A DNA stretch of 64,000 nucleotides, taken from the NCBI GenBank assembly GCA_022448955.1, contig JAKVCU010000053.1:1-64000 (forward strand), read 5' to 3'. The notes under the pieces are model-generated. The model made no database searches. It saw only the letters and a list, made by a program, of their open reading frames with translations, and had not been told where the DNA came from. Below, in pieces: positions 18,742-27,515 of this stretch. The stretch's first letter is position 1. Each line of letters begins with the position of its first letter. This DNA comes from Saprospiraceae bacterium. Lineage in GTDB: Bacteria > Bacteroidota > Bacteroidia > Chitinophagales > Saprospiraceae. Both the position numbers and the translations under genes were made by a program.

Positions 18742-19875
18742 ATGCCATCACCTACAATAGAACTTCCAAAATTATACGAAGCTGCAGCGGATTTCATGCC
18801 AATCAATGGTACAGATTATGTAGAACTTTACGTTAGTAATGCCAAACAAGCCGCTCATTATTATCAAACGGCCTTTGGTTTTCAGCCATTAGCATTTGCT
18901 GGATTAGAAACGGGGCTAACGGATAGGGAATCTTTTGTCTTAGTTCAGGATAAGATTCGTATTGTCTTGACAGCACCTATGTATAGAGGATCATCAATTG
19001 GAAAGCATGTGGATGATCATGGCGATGGTATAAAAGTGATTGCTTTATGGGTAGATGATGCTACAAAGGCATACGAAGAAGCAGTAAAGCGTGGTGCAAA
19101 ATCATATATGGAGCCACAAACGGAGGAAGATAGCGAAGGAAAGGTAGTTCGTTCGGGTATCCATACGTACGGGGAAACTGTGCATGTTTTTGTTGAAAGA
19201 AAGCAATATAAAGGTATATTCCTGCCAGGTTTTAAAGCTTGGAATCCAAGCTATCGCCCCACAACAGTTGGCTTGAAATATGTTGATCACATGGTTGGTA
19301 ATGTCGAACTTGGGGCCATGAATAAATGGGTTGAGTTCTATGAGAAAGTGATGGGATTTGTTAATATTCTTACTTTTGATGATAATGATATTTCGACTGA
19401 ATATACCGCTTTAATGAGTAAGGTGGTGAGCAACGGTAACGGCCGTATCAAGTTTCCTATTAATGAACCGGCAGACGGGGTGAAAAAGTCACAAGTAGAA
19501 GAATACCTTGATTTTTATGGGGGTGCTGGCGTTCAACATATTGCGGTAGCAACAGATGATATCGTTTCTACTGTTACACAATTGCAAAGCAGAGGGGTAG
19601 ACTTCTTAAAAGTGCCTACCACCTATTATGATGTATTGGAAGAACGTGTTGGGAAGATAGAGGAAGATATCGACTCTTTAAGAGATTTAGGCATTTTAGT
19701 AGATCGTGATGATGAAGGTTACTTATTACAAATATTCACGAAGCCAATACAGTCTCGCCCAACTATGTTTTTTGAAATTATTCAGCGAAAAGGGGCACAA
19801 TCTTTTGGTAAAGGTAACTTCAAAGCCTTATTCGAAGCAATCGAAAGAGAGCAAGAATTGAGGGGGACACTCTAA
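18742..19875 (+). CDS. hpd: 4-Hydroxyphenylpyruvate dioxygenase
   Basis: 377 residues, the usual length. It converts 4-hydroxyphenylpyruvate to homogentisate in tyrosine breakdown, using non-haem Fe(II). Two VOC-type halves are present: an N-terminal one (GTDYVELYVSNAKQAAHYYQTAFGF) and a catalytic C-terminal one. The iron ligands are visible as His in DHMVGNVE (about 182), His in GVQHIAVATDD (about 265) and Glu in MFFEIIQRKG (about 344). No homogentisate dioxygenase or fumarylacetoacetase neighbour lies here, so the pathway genes must be elsewhere. It has its own predicted promoter and is transcribed away from the porin. Confidence 0.96.
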   Translation: MPSPTIELPKLYEAAADFMPINGTDYVELYVSNAKQAAHYYQTAFGFQPLAFAGLETGLTDRESFVLVQDKIRIVLTAPMYRGSSIGKHVDDHGDGIKVIALWVDDATKAYEEAVKRGAKSYMEPQTEEDSEGKVVRSGIHTYGETVHVFVERKQYKGIFLPGFKAWNPSYRPTTVGLKYVDHMVGNVELGAMNKWVEFYEKVMGFVNILTFDDNDISTEYTALMSKVVSNGNGRIKFPINEPADGVKKSQVEEYLDFYGGAGVQHIAVATDDIVSTVTQLQSRGVDFLKVPTTYYDVLEERVGKIEEDIDSLRDLGILVDRDDEGYLLQIFTKPIQSRPTMFFEIIQRKGAQSFGKGNFKALFEAIEREQELRGTL

Positions 19876-20010
19876 AGGTGTTTCTGGTTAATTTTATGGA
19901 TATGGTCGACCGAATTGATCAATAGTAGAGCAATAAAATCGTATGATCAAGGCGCTATGATGAAGATAGTTGCTTATTTCTATTTTTAGATAGTACTTTT
20001 GTGAAGACTA

Positions 20011-20066
20011 ATTTTATTATACCAATTCCAGCCTGCTGGCAGGCACGGGTTCGGGTAAACTACTTA
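20011..20066 (+). repeat. Dispersed intergenic repeat, copy 3 (partial)
   Basis: Only the right-hand modules are present: ATTTTATTATACCAATTCC, the CCTGCTGGCAGG hairpin, and CACGGGTTCGGGTAAACTACTTA. It ends 5 bp before the start codon at 20072, so it supplies the leader of the next gene. Confidence 0.75.
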
Positions 20067-20071
20067 GAGCT

Positions 20072-21187
20072 ATGATCATTAATCGATCCAATATTGACGT
20101 CCAAAAATGGGATGATCAAATTCAAGTTAATATCCCTAATCATATCTTCTGGGGAAATAAAGTAAAGGGTGCTTTTACGCTATTAGGAACTATTATTCTT
20201 TTAGGAATGGCTAATCTATTACTAGAAGAGGATGGATGGCGTAATTTTAATTTGGAAGCAAGCATCATTTCTATAAGTATACTGCTATTTGGATTGAATG
20301 GACTTAGGCAGGTGCTGCAAAGTTTTTATGGCGCTCGAAAGATTACTTTTGATGATAAATATCTTAGAGTGAAAAATACTTTATTCGGTATCGGAAGACA
20401 AAAGCGATATCGTTTAACGAAAGTGAAAGATGTAGAAATAAAGCCTTTACCAACGAATGAATTATTCGCCTTATTTGGTGGTGCAGCATTCTTTCTTTTA
20501 AAATTTAAGTATGGAAGGCGGACGGTTGACTTAGCGGTAGTGAAAGAAGGAGGAAAGGAGTTGTTGTTAAGTAAATTACCTGAATGGATTCAAGAAGTTA
20601 CGGCTCCAATACCAACTGAAGTAAAAGAAAGTCAAAAACTTTATCCCAAAGAGAAAAGAGCCATCGTAGAGCAAACTATAGATGGCATGAAAATTCGTAT
20701 TCCTGCGAAGAAGCATTGGGGAATCATTACATTTTTGACTTTTTGGATGATCCCATGGGCTTTCGGCGAATACTATGTAGCACGTCTTCTTTTCCTTTCT
20801 AGTATAGATTGGTTTGCAAAACCCTTATTGACTGCTTGGTTATTGTTCTGGACAGCAGGAGGAATTTCTATATTGCTAAGTATTTTATGGCAGTTATTTG
20901 GCAAAGAGGAAATCTTGATGGAAGGCTATTTTACGAAAGTAGAAAATACCATATTCGGAAGGGGCTTAAAAAGACAATATGAAACAAATCGTCTAAAGGA
21001 AATTAAATTCCAAGCACCTATTCCTAATCTTCTAAATAAACAAATTCCCTTCTTGGGCGGGAAGGTTCAAATGAATTATGGCGAAAAAACAATAAGAATA
21101 CTTCGAGAAATCAATGAAATAGAAGCACAAGAAATCTTAGCCCAAATGAAAAGCTATCCAAAGTTTTCAGCAGAGCAATTTATCTAG
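20072..21187 (+). CDS. Membrane protein made of two tandem TM-hairpin plus PH-like units
   Basis: 371 residues of unknown function. Each half has a two-helix membrane hairpin followed by a soluble beta-rich segment. In the first, VKGAFTLLGTIILLGMANLLL and ASIISISILLFGLNGL precede ITFDDKYLRVKNTLFGIGRQKRYRLTKVKDVEI. In the second, WGIITFLTFWMIPWAFGEYYV and PLLTAWLLFWTAGGISILLSIL precede ILMEGYFTKVENTIFGRGLKRQYETNRLKEIKF. The matching phrases (VKNTLFGIGRQKRY / VENTIFGRGLKRQY) show an internal duplication. The soluble parts look like bacterial PH-type domains. It is probably an inner-membrane protein. Repeat copy 3 abuts its start. Confidence 0.7.
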   Translation: MIINRSNIDVQKWDDQIQVNIPNHIFWGNKVKGAFTLLGTIILLGMANLLLEEDGWRNFNLEASIISISILLFGLNGLRQVLQSFYGARKITFDDKYLRVKNTLFGIGRQKRYRLTKVKDVEIKPLPTNELFALFGGAAFFLLKFKYGRRTVDLAVVKEGGKELLLSKLPEWIQEVTAPIPTEVKESQKLYPKEKRAIVEQTIDGMKIRIPAKKHWGIITFLTFWMIPWAFGEYYVARLLFLSSIDWFAKPLLTAWLLFWTAGGISILLSILWQLFGKEEILMEGYFTKVENTIFGRGLKRQYETNRLKEIKFQAPIPNLLNKQIPFLGGKVQMNYGEKTIRILREINEIEAQEILAQMKSYPKFSAEQFI

Positions 21188-21323
21188 AACCATCTCGAAG
21201 GATAAGTTGTACCATTGTCCAGATTTAGGAATAAACAAACATCTTTTTCATCAAATTGTGAATCGTTGATGCCATAGATTTGGTATTTTAGAGTAATTAC
21301 TAAAATGTATCAACTCAAAGAGC

Positions 21324-23852
21324 ATGAAGTACCTCAATGGCTTAATCCTATTGTGCTTGCTATGGAGCTGCAGTGAAGAAAAGGACTTGCTCCATGTCCC
21401 TTCGCCTGATTGGCGAGATCAAATTATCTATTTTGCTATGACGGATCGCTTTGCTGATGGCAATACCGCCAATAATGACCAAGGGCAAGGCGAGTATGAT
21501 CCGACCAAAGACCAATACTTTCAAGGAGGAGATATTGCAGGTGTAGAGCAAAACCTTGACTATATTGAAAAGCTAGGGGCTACAGCTATCTGGCTAACGC
21601 CACCCAATCTCAACCAATGGTGGAATCCGGATACCAACTTCACCGGTTATCATGGGTATTGGGCTGCTGATTTTATGGCAACCGATCCACATTTTGGAAG
21701 CTTAGAAGAATATCAGTCTCTTTCAAGAGCGATTCATGGAAGAGACATGTATTTAGTGCAAGATGTAGTCGTGAATCACACTGGAGATTACTTCCGGTAT
21801 AAAGGAGCTTATGATCCTGAAAATCCTACTCAGTATTACACGAAAGTGGGGGCACCAACTCAGGCACCATTTGATCAAAATGATCCCAATGATCCAGAAC
21901 ATTTAAAAAGTGCGATTTATCACTTTACGCCAATGATTGATAATTTTAATGATCTACATCAAAAGCATAATTATCAGATGAGTGGATTGGATGATTTGAA
22001 TACAGAGAATCCAATTGTTCGTGAAAAATTGATAGAGTCCTTCCAGTTTTGGATAAAAGAAGCAGGTGTAGATGGCTATCGTTTTGATACGCCTTTATAT
22101 GTGCCGAATGATTTCTGGCGAAACTTTTTATACGATGGTACGGGCGATTGGCAAGGGATAGAACCATTTGCGCAAAGCATAGGAAAAGATGCCTTCTATA
22201 CCTTTGGTGAAACATGGGTAAGTTCCGCTCCATTTGGAGATAAGGCAGAAAAATACGCTTCCCAGTTTATAGGGACGCCAGAAAAACCAGAGATGGATGC
22301 TGTGCTCAACTTCCCTTTACAACAAACGATCGATAGGGTCTTTGCAGGGGGACAACCAACGGCTCAAATGACTTATCGCTTGAAGACATTAAAGGAGTAC
22401 TTCCCTGATCCAGCCATGTTGGTTAATTTTATTGATAATCATGATATGTCTCGTTTTCGTACTAAAGCAACAGAAGAGGCCACACTACAAGCATTACTAT
22501 TTTTGATGAGTGTGCCAGGCGTACCTTGCATTTATTATGGAACAGAACAAGGCGTAATAGAAACTAGACCAGCTCTGTTTGATAAAATGGATGAACATTC
22601 TTCTACTTTCCAATCTTTAAAGCGTCTGATTGAGTTGAGAAAGAATCATCATCTTACTCGCCATGGAAATGTGGAAGTGCTAGCAGATAGTGATTCTTGC
22701 CCTGGACTACTGTTGTATAAAATTAGCTTCCCGGAGGAGGAAAGCCTGTATTTTGCCTTTAATACAAGGGAGGAAACTATTGTTGCAGGGGGGATTGATC
22801 TAGGACAACCTGCTAGTAAAGTATTGCCTGTATTAGAATTGAATAGCCCTTGGGAAATGGAATTGGGCAAAGGAATTGATTTTCTGAAAATGGATGCTAG
22901 AAGTGCTGTAGCCTTTCAAGTAAGTCAAGACGGAAAAAGCCAAAAAGAGCTACGCCCTCTTCCACTGAGAACAAGCATAGAAGAACCGATAACACAAAGT
23001 ATATATCAGTTTGATATCATGGCCAAAGACGGACTAGACAGTATGTTTGCCATCTTGAATAATCGTTGGTCAACTAAACAATCAGTGAGCAATGGTACTT
23101 TATCATTAAACTTAAAGAATCTTCCTAATGGTAAGCATCAAATAGAGATGTTGGAATATCGAAATGGAAAAGCACGATTTGGAGATGTTATATCATTTGA
23201 ATTAAGGTTGCCAAAGCAGCAGCTCCTTTCGAAAGAAGACCCTATTGGAGATGACAATGGGCCAGAAGGAAAGTATTTATATCCAACAGATGCTACCTTT
23301 AGTCATCAAATGGATTTGGCTTCAGCTAGTGTCTCTGTAAGGGGGAATAATATAGAGATCAAAGTGAAAATGGTAGAGCCGCTTTCTACCGTATGGAGTC
23401 CTTTAAATGGATTTGATCATCTAGAATTAAATATTTTATTAGCTATTCCTGGACAGAAGGGTATGAATAAAATTCCTAGATTAGATGCTCAGATGCCAGA
23501 GGGTGTTGAATGGAATTATCAAGCGACAATCAATGGATGGAATGGGATGATGCTCAAAGCGGTGGATGGTGCAGAACAGATTAGTTCGCAAAAGCCTAGA
23601 ATAGAGGTAGATGCAGAGGTCCAGACGATCAGTATGACCTTCCCAGCATCTATCATTGGTGAGCCAAAAAGTTTGGATGGAATGAGCATCTTAATTACCA
23701 CTTGGGATGGTGGAGGTGAAGGGGGCTTAAGACCATTAGAGCTTCAGCCGCAAGGCTTTACCTTTGGCGGTGGAAGTCAAGATGATCCGAAAATAATGGA
23801 TCAGATTTGGATACCTGAAATACAGATGAATGAAAAAAGATTAAACAGATGA
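21324..23852 (+). CDS. Alpha-amylase family (GH13) lipoprotein with C-terminal binding module
   Basis: 842 residues. The lipobox LLWSC near residue 16 makes it a lipoprotein, probably surface- or periplasm-facing. The GH13 barrel starts at WRDQIIYFAMTDRFADG. Catalytic residues are visible: nucleophile Asp in GYRFD (about 254), acid/base Glu in FGETW (about 295) and transition-state Asp in FIDNHD (about 373); VVNHTGD is conserved region I. The last 200 residues contain GDDNGPEGKYLYPTDATF, which resembles the glucodextranase/amylopullulanase-type C-terminal beta-sandwich. It likely hydrolyses alpha-glucans. It overlaps the next gene by 4 bp and thus forms an operon with it. Confidence 0.9.
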   Translation: MKYLNGLILLCLLWSCSEEKDLLHVPSPDWRDQIIYFAMTDRFADGNTANNDQGQGEYDPTKDQYFQGGDIAGVEQNLDYIEKLGATAIWLTPPNLNQWWNPDTNFTGYHGYWAADFMATDPHFGSLEEYQSLSRAIHGRDMYLVQDVVVNHTGDYFRYKGAYDPENPTQYYTKVGAPTQAPFDQNDPNDPEHLKSAIYHFTPMIDNFNDLHQKHNYQMSGLDDLNTENPIVREKLIESFQFWIKEAGVDGYRFDTPLYVPNDFWRNFLYDGTGDWQGIEPFAQSIGKDAFYTFGETWVSSAPFGDKAEKYASQFIGTPEKPEMDAVLNFPLQQTIDRVFAGGQPTAQMTYRLKTLKEYFPDPAMLVNFIDNHDMSRFRTKATEEATLQALLFLMSVPGVPCIYYGTEQGVIETRPALFDKMDEHSSTFQSLKRLIELRKNHHLTRHGNVEVLADSDSCPGLLLYKISFPEEESLYFAFNTREETIVAGGIDLGQPASKVLPVLELNSPWEMELGKGIDFLKMDARSAVAFQVSQDGKSQKELRPLPLRTSIEEPITQSIYQFDIMAKDGLDSMFAILNNRWSTKQSVSNGTLSLNLKNLPNGKHQIEMLEYRNGKARFGDVISFELRLPKQQLLSKEDPIGDDNGPEGKYLYPTDATFSHQMDLASASVSVRGNNIEIKVKMVEPLSTVWSPLNGFDHLELNILLAIPGQKGMNKIPRLDAQMPEGVEWNYQATINGWNGMMLKAVDGAEQISSQKPRIEVDAEVQTISMTFPASIIGEPKSLDGMSILITTWDGGGEGGLRPLELQPQGFTFGGGSQDDPKIMDQIWIPEIQMNEKRLNR

Positions 23853-24778
23853 ATAACTTTTTCTTTTTATTACTGCTTTTGGCAGCTTGTCAGCAAACAG
23901 AGACTGTCAAAGTACAAGAAAAGCAAACGCCTGAAAGATGGATGCTTTTTTATTTAGGAGGCCAATCGAATATGGATGGTTATGGATACAATAAAGACCT
24001 TCCAGAGGATTTAAATCAGACGATCGATGATGTCTATATTTTTGAAGGCAATCAAGTATCTGACAATACGCCAGATGGTGGCCTAGGGATTTGGAGCCCA
24101 CTAAAACCTGGCTATGGCGCAGATTTTAGATCAGATGGCAACCAGAATTTTTATTCTGAAAGATTTGGGCCAGAGCTAAGCTTTGGAAGGCGAATGAAAG
24201 CATTATTTCCGGGGCAAAAGATTGCAATTATTAAATATGCCCGTGGCGGTTCTTCTATTGCAGATACGGAAAGTTATGGTACTTGGACACCCGAATTTGA
24301 CGAGGGGCAAGGCTTGAATCAATACGATGCTTACTTAACGACCTTACGTACGGCTTTCGCCAAATCAGATATCAATGAGGATGGAAGAGAAGACGTATTA
24401 GTACCCTTTGGCATTGCTTGGATGCAAGGCGAATCAGATGCTGTTCAAACACCAGCAATCGCAATGGCTTATGAGGCGAATTTAAAACAACTGATCGATT
24501 TAATGAGAGCAAGCCTTAGAGAGGATGATTTACCTGTAGCTATTGGTAAAATAAAAGATTCTGGTATGGACGAAGATGGACTACTAATGGATCATTTAGC
24601 GATTGTGCATCAAGCACAAGCCAATTTCTGTGAAAAAGATGCTAAGGCTACACTAGTCAAAAGTACAGAAAATTATTCCTTTTTATCAGATCCATGGCAT
24701 TACACGAGTCCAGATTATATTGATTTGGGGCAGCAATTTGCGGAAGCTTTGGCTGCTTTGATAAAAAATGGTAAATAG
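23849..24778 (+). CDS. SASA-type carbohydrate esterase lipoprotein (sialate O-acetylesterase-like)
   Basis: 309 residues. The lipobox LLAAC near residue 14 indicates a lipoprotein. The esterase block GGQSNMDGYG (Ser near 41) is the nucleophile motif of the SASA/CE6-like SGNH family. IAWMQGESDA and DPWHYTS near the C-terminus supply the remaining catalytic region (Asp and His). It probably removes acetyl groups from a glycan. The start overlaps the GH13 stop (ATGA), so both are co-translated and likely act on the same substrate outside the inner membrane. The exact substrate is not readable. Confidence 0.85.
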   Translation: MNNFFFLLLLLAACQQTETVKVQEKQTPERWMLFYLGGQSNMDGYGYNKDLPEDLNQTIDDVYIFEGNQVSDNTPDGGLGIWSPLKPGYGADFRSDGNQNFYSERFGPELSFGRRMKALFPGQKIAIIKYARGGSSIADTESYGTWTPEFDEGQGLNQYDAYLTTLRTAFAKSDINEDGREDVLVPFGIAWMQGESDAVQTPAIAMAYEANLKQLIDLMRASLREDDLPVAIGKIKDSGMDEDGLLMDHLAIVHQAQANFCEKDAKATLVKSTENYSFLSDPWHYTSPDYIDLGQQFAEALAALIKNGK

Positions 24779-25221
24779 TACTTTTTAATCCCCATGAGTA
24801 GACAGTTATTTGACGAGCAGCAAAGCTTTTCAAACCTCAACTAATCTTTTGTGTGGCTTCTGGTTCTTTCTGGACAGCCATACGAGTATATTCATCTCTA
24901 CTTGACAATTTTTTTCAATAGTAAAAGGCTCAGTAGGCTGTAATTTAGGTTTATTGGAATTTTGAAGCAGCTAATTTTTGCTCAGCTTAAGGCGCGGCTG
25001 AGCCTAATAGCCATAGCTATTAAGGCAAGTACACAACGCAGATCTGAGTAAAAAGTCGCCTTCAAAATGCGAAGTACCTTAGCAAACTGCTAAGGTCGTC
25101 ATAACATCAATTAAATAAATGCTTCCCTTTTAACCTTTCTTAACTTAAGTCAATGCATTCGATTTAAAGTGCCGCTACCTTTGCAATCAAAGAAATCACC
25201 CGACACAATAATGAAAACAAT
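24779..25221. other. Non-coding gap with a double hairpin
   Basis: This 443-bp gap has no supported gene. At 24980-25003 GCTCAGC pairs with GCTGAGC, and at 25004-25026 CCTAATAGC faces GCTATTAAGG with one bulge. No T run follows either hairpin. It might be a transcript end for the esterase gene or an old repeat; I cannot decide. The rest shows only AT-rich sequence until the promoter box at 25176. Confidence 0.4.
25176..25183 (+). promoter_or_regulatory. Probable -7 box of the oxidoreductase gene
   Basis: TACCTTTG matches TAnnTTTG and lies 38 bp before the ATG at 25222. No convincing TTG is found at the -33 distance, so this is a half-match only. Confidence 0.4.
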
Positions 25222-26193
25222 ATGAAAGCAATAGTTTATCAAGAGTATGGTGCACCAGAGGTGCTTAAAATGACAGAAATTGATCAGCCAACACCAAAGG
25301 CTAATGAAGTGATGATTCGAATATATGCTACTACTGTTACAGCAGGCGATTGGCGATTGCGTAAAGCGGATCCCTTTATGGTGCGATTATTTTTTGGACT
25401 TTTTAAGCCCAAGTATCAAGTTTTAGGTCACGAACTAGCTGGAGAAGTAGTTGCTGTAGGCGATGCAGTGAAGAAATTTAGAGTAGGTGATCAAGTATTT
25501 GGTTCTACGAAGACAGATACGGGGACTTACGCAGAGTATTATTGTATTTCAGAAGATATGCCACTGGTGCATCTGCCGAAAGGCTGGAATTATGAGGAAG
25601 CTGCTTCAATTCCTGTGGGAGCGCAAACGGCATTACATTTCTTAAAGCAAGCAAATATCCAGAATGGCCAGAAAGTTTTGATTCATGGAGCTTCTGGTTC
25701 CGTAGGCACGGCAGCTGTTCAATTGGCCAAGTGCTTCGGCGCAGAAGTGACAGGCGTATGTAGCACCGGAAATGTAGAAATGGTAAAGTCTTTAGGTGCA
25801 TCTCATGTGATTGACTATAAAAAAGAAGACTTTGCGAAGGTAGCGGAAGCATATGATGTCATTTTTAGTACCGTTGGAAAAACGAACTATGCTGCTAGCA
25901 AACATTTGATTAAACCAGGGGGTTATTTCTTGGCCTGCGATGCTTCGGCTAAAGACTATGGGGTGATTGTAAGGCAAGCTTTTGGAAAACTCTTTGGTAT
26001 TCAACCTGTACATCAGGTGATTGGTGGTTTGGCTGCTGAAAGTAAAGATGATTTAAATACGATAAAAGATATAATAGAGGAAGGTAAATTTAGAGCCGTG
26101 ATTGACCGTGTTTATCCAATAGAGAATATAGTAGATGCACATGCCTATGTCGAAAAAGGGCATAAAAAAGGCAATGTAGTCCTTGCAGTATGA
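25222..26193 (+). CDS. Zinc-independent medium-chain dehydrogenase/quinone-oxidoreductase-like protein
   Basis: 323 residues of the MDR superfamily. The GroES-like N-terminal domain carries LGHELAGEVVAVGDAVKKFRVGDQVFG. The Rossmann domain has HGASGSVGTAAVQLAKCFGAEVTGV, the NADPH-binding glycine motif of quinone-oxidoreductase members. The usual catalytic zinc ligands are not all present, which favours an NADPH-dependent quinone/enone reductase. The N-terminus MKAIVYQEYGAPEVLKMTEI is the standard start for this group. It is monocistronic, with its own -7 box and terminator. The substrate cannot be inferred. Confidence 0.88.
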   Translation: MKAIVYQEYGAPEVLKMTEIDQPTPKANEVMIRIYATTVTAGDWRLRKADPFMVRLFFGLFKPKYQVLGHELAGEVVAVGDAVKKFRVGDQVFGSTKTDTGTYAEYYCISEDMPLVHLPKGWNYEEAASIPVGAQTALHFLKQANIQNGQKVLIHGASGSVGTAAVQLAKCFGAEVTGVCSTGNVEMVKSLGASHVIDYKKEDFAKVAEAYDVIFSTVGKTNYAASKHLIKPGGYFLACDASAKDYGVIVRQAFGKLFGIQPVHQVIGGLAAESKDDLNTIKDIIEEGKFRAVIDRVYPIENIVDAHAYVEKGHKKGNVVLAV

Positions 26194-26246
26194 GCTAATT
26201 TATTTCATTTATAAAGGGGGAAACCCTTTATCCTGCTGTTCATAAT

Positions 26247-26277
26247 GGGGTAGAACCAATGGGACTACCCCTTTTTT
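26247..26277 (+). terminator. Rho-independent terminator between oxidoreductase and alkC
   Basis: GGGGTAG and CTACCCC form a 7-bp stem around an 11-nt loop, followed by TTTTTT. It ends at the stop codon of the convergent alkC gene. A second hairpin (ATAAAGGG/CCCTTTAT) lies just before it at 26211-26231. Confidence 0.75.
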
Positions 26278-27391
26278 ATATCATGAGAGTAAATGAAATT
26301 TTCTCTGATTCTTCTCCATTTACAATAATGGTAATTTGGTGTTCGCCTGCATGGTATTTACGAGTAGTAATGGGTTTGAAGTGCTGTTTTTTCTTAATAA
26401 TTGTAGTAGACTTTGGTTGGTATTGTTTCTCACCAATTTGGAAGACCTTTCTGGACAAGCTTCCATTCGCTTTTTTATAGTACACACCATATTCCAAGCG
26501 AACTTTTAATGCTTTTTCACTGGTATTTTCTAATTGAAAAGAGAATACCTGATCTTCGCCCAGTTGAATAACCGCTTTCTCTACTTTAAAATTAGAAATT
26601 TTTAAATCATCACTTGAAGCATAACCAAAAAGTGCTAGCGCTTCTTTATGCCCTTGTTTTAGTAGGCCTCGCAATGCATGTTTGATAAGTTTATCGGTTG
26701 CCTTTGTTTTTCCAAACCATTTTTTAGCGATAGCGATGACGATATCAGGATGATCTTTGGATATATCATTAAGGTTATTAGCTACACTTCTTCTTACATA
26801 TTCGCTTTCATCATCTTTTAAATTTTCGAGGATAGGCAAAATGGGTTTTGGATCTTTTTTTAATGCCTTTAAAGCTATACCCCAAGGTAAACGTGGACGG
26901 CAACCCTCTGATGATAATCGTCGTACATTAGGATTAGGGTGTTTGCTCCATGCTAGCATTTGCGCAAGCGTAGCTTCTTGTTGCGCTACAATAAAGGGCC
27001 TTACGGCAAATTCTGCACTAGTAAATTGGGTAGTCATTTCAATACCATTGAAAACGCTTGCCAATTCTTCTCCTTGTCCATATTGCTCTATATAATCAGC
27101 AAAGAACATGTATTCAAAGCTCTGTTCCGTATCTAATTGCGGAGCTATAATGTCGATAAGCTTGGAGAGTTGCTGTATGGCTTTCGCCAAATCCTTCTCT
27201 AGGAATTGATGAAGAACCTTGGTGGTGTGCTTCATCCTTTCTTTCAGTTCTTTTCCCTCCCATTCCTTATTGAAGATTAGATCAAAAAATTGCTGACGGT
27301 CAAATGGTGGCACTACTTTTTCCAATGCATCACAAAAGCTATTGTAAAAAGTGGCATTATACATGTTTTTGAGAAGGAAGGACTCACTCAT
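26276..27391 (-). CDS. alkC: AlkC-type alkylpurine DNA glycosylase with Ig-like C-terminal domain
   Basis: 371 residues from the preferred start. It is built of HEAT-like repeats typical of the AlkC/AlkD family, with the diagnostic SAEFAVRPFI, WSKHPNPNVRRLSSEGCRPRLPWG and YVRRSVANNLNDISKDHPD. The last 100 residues form a beta-rich domain (FKVEKAVIQLGEDQVFSFQLENTS) matching the Ig-like domain that distinguishes AlkC from AlkD. It excises N3-alkylated adenine without base flipping. The ORF track begins 23 codons earlier at 27460, but MSESFLLKNMYNATFYNSF is a more natural N-terminus. It is convergent with the oxidoreductase. Confidence 0.86.
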   Translation of the reverse strand: MSESFLLKNMYNATFYNSFCDALEKVVPPFDRQQFFDLIFNKEWEGKELKERMKHTTKVLHQFLEKDLAKAIQQLSKLIDIIAPQLDTEQSFEYMFFADYIEQYGQGEELASVFNGIEMTTQFTSAEFAVRPFIVAQQEATLAQMLAWSKHPNPNVRRLSSEGCRPRLPWGIALKALKKDPKPILPILENLKDDESEYVRRSVANNLNDISKDHPDIVIAIAKKWFGKTKATDKLIKHALRGLLKQGHKEALALFGYASSDDLKISNFKVEKAVIQLGEDQVFSFQLENTSEKALKVRLEYGVYYKKANGSLSRKVFQIGEKQYQPKSTTIIKKKQHFKPITTRKYHAGEHQITIIVNGEESEKISFTLMI

Positions 27392-27515
27392 GAGGCTTTG
27401 TTGTTCGTTTTCTGAGAGCTGATTACTACGGCAAAGATAGAACTTTTTTGTTTGAAACAAAATGATTTAATTGGCGAGCAGTATAATCCTCCTAAACTTA
27501 TCTTAACCAACAACT

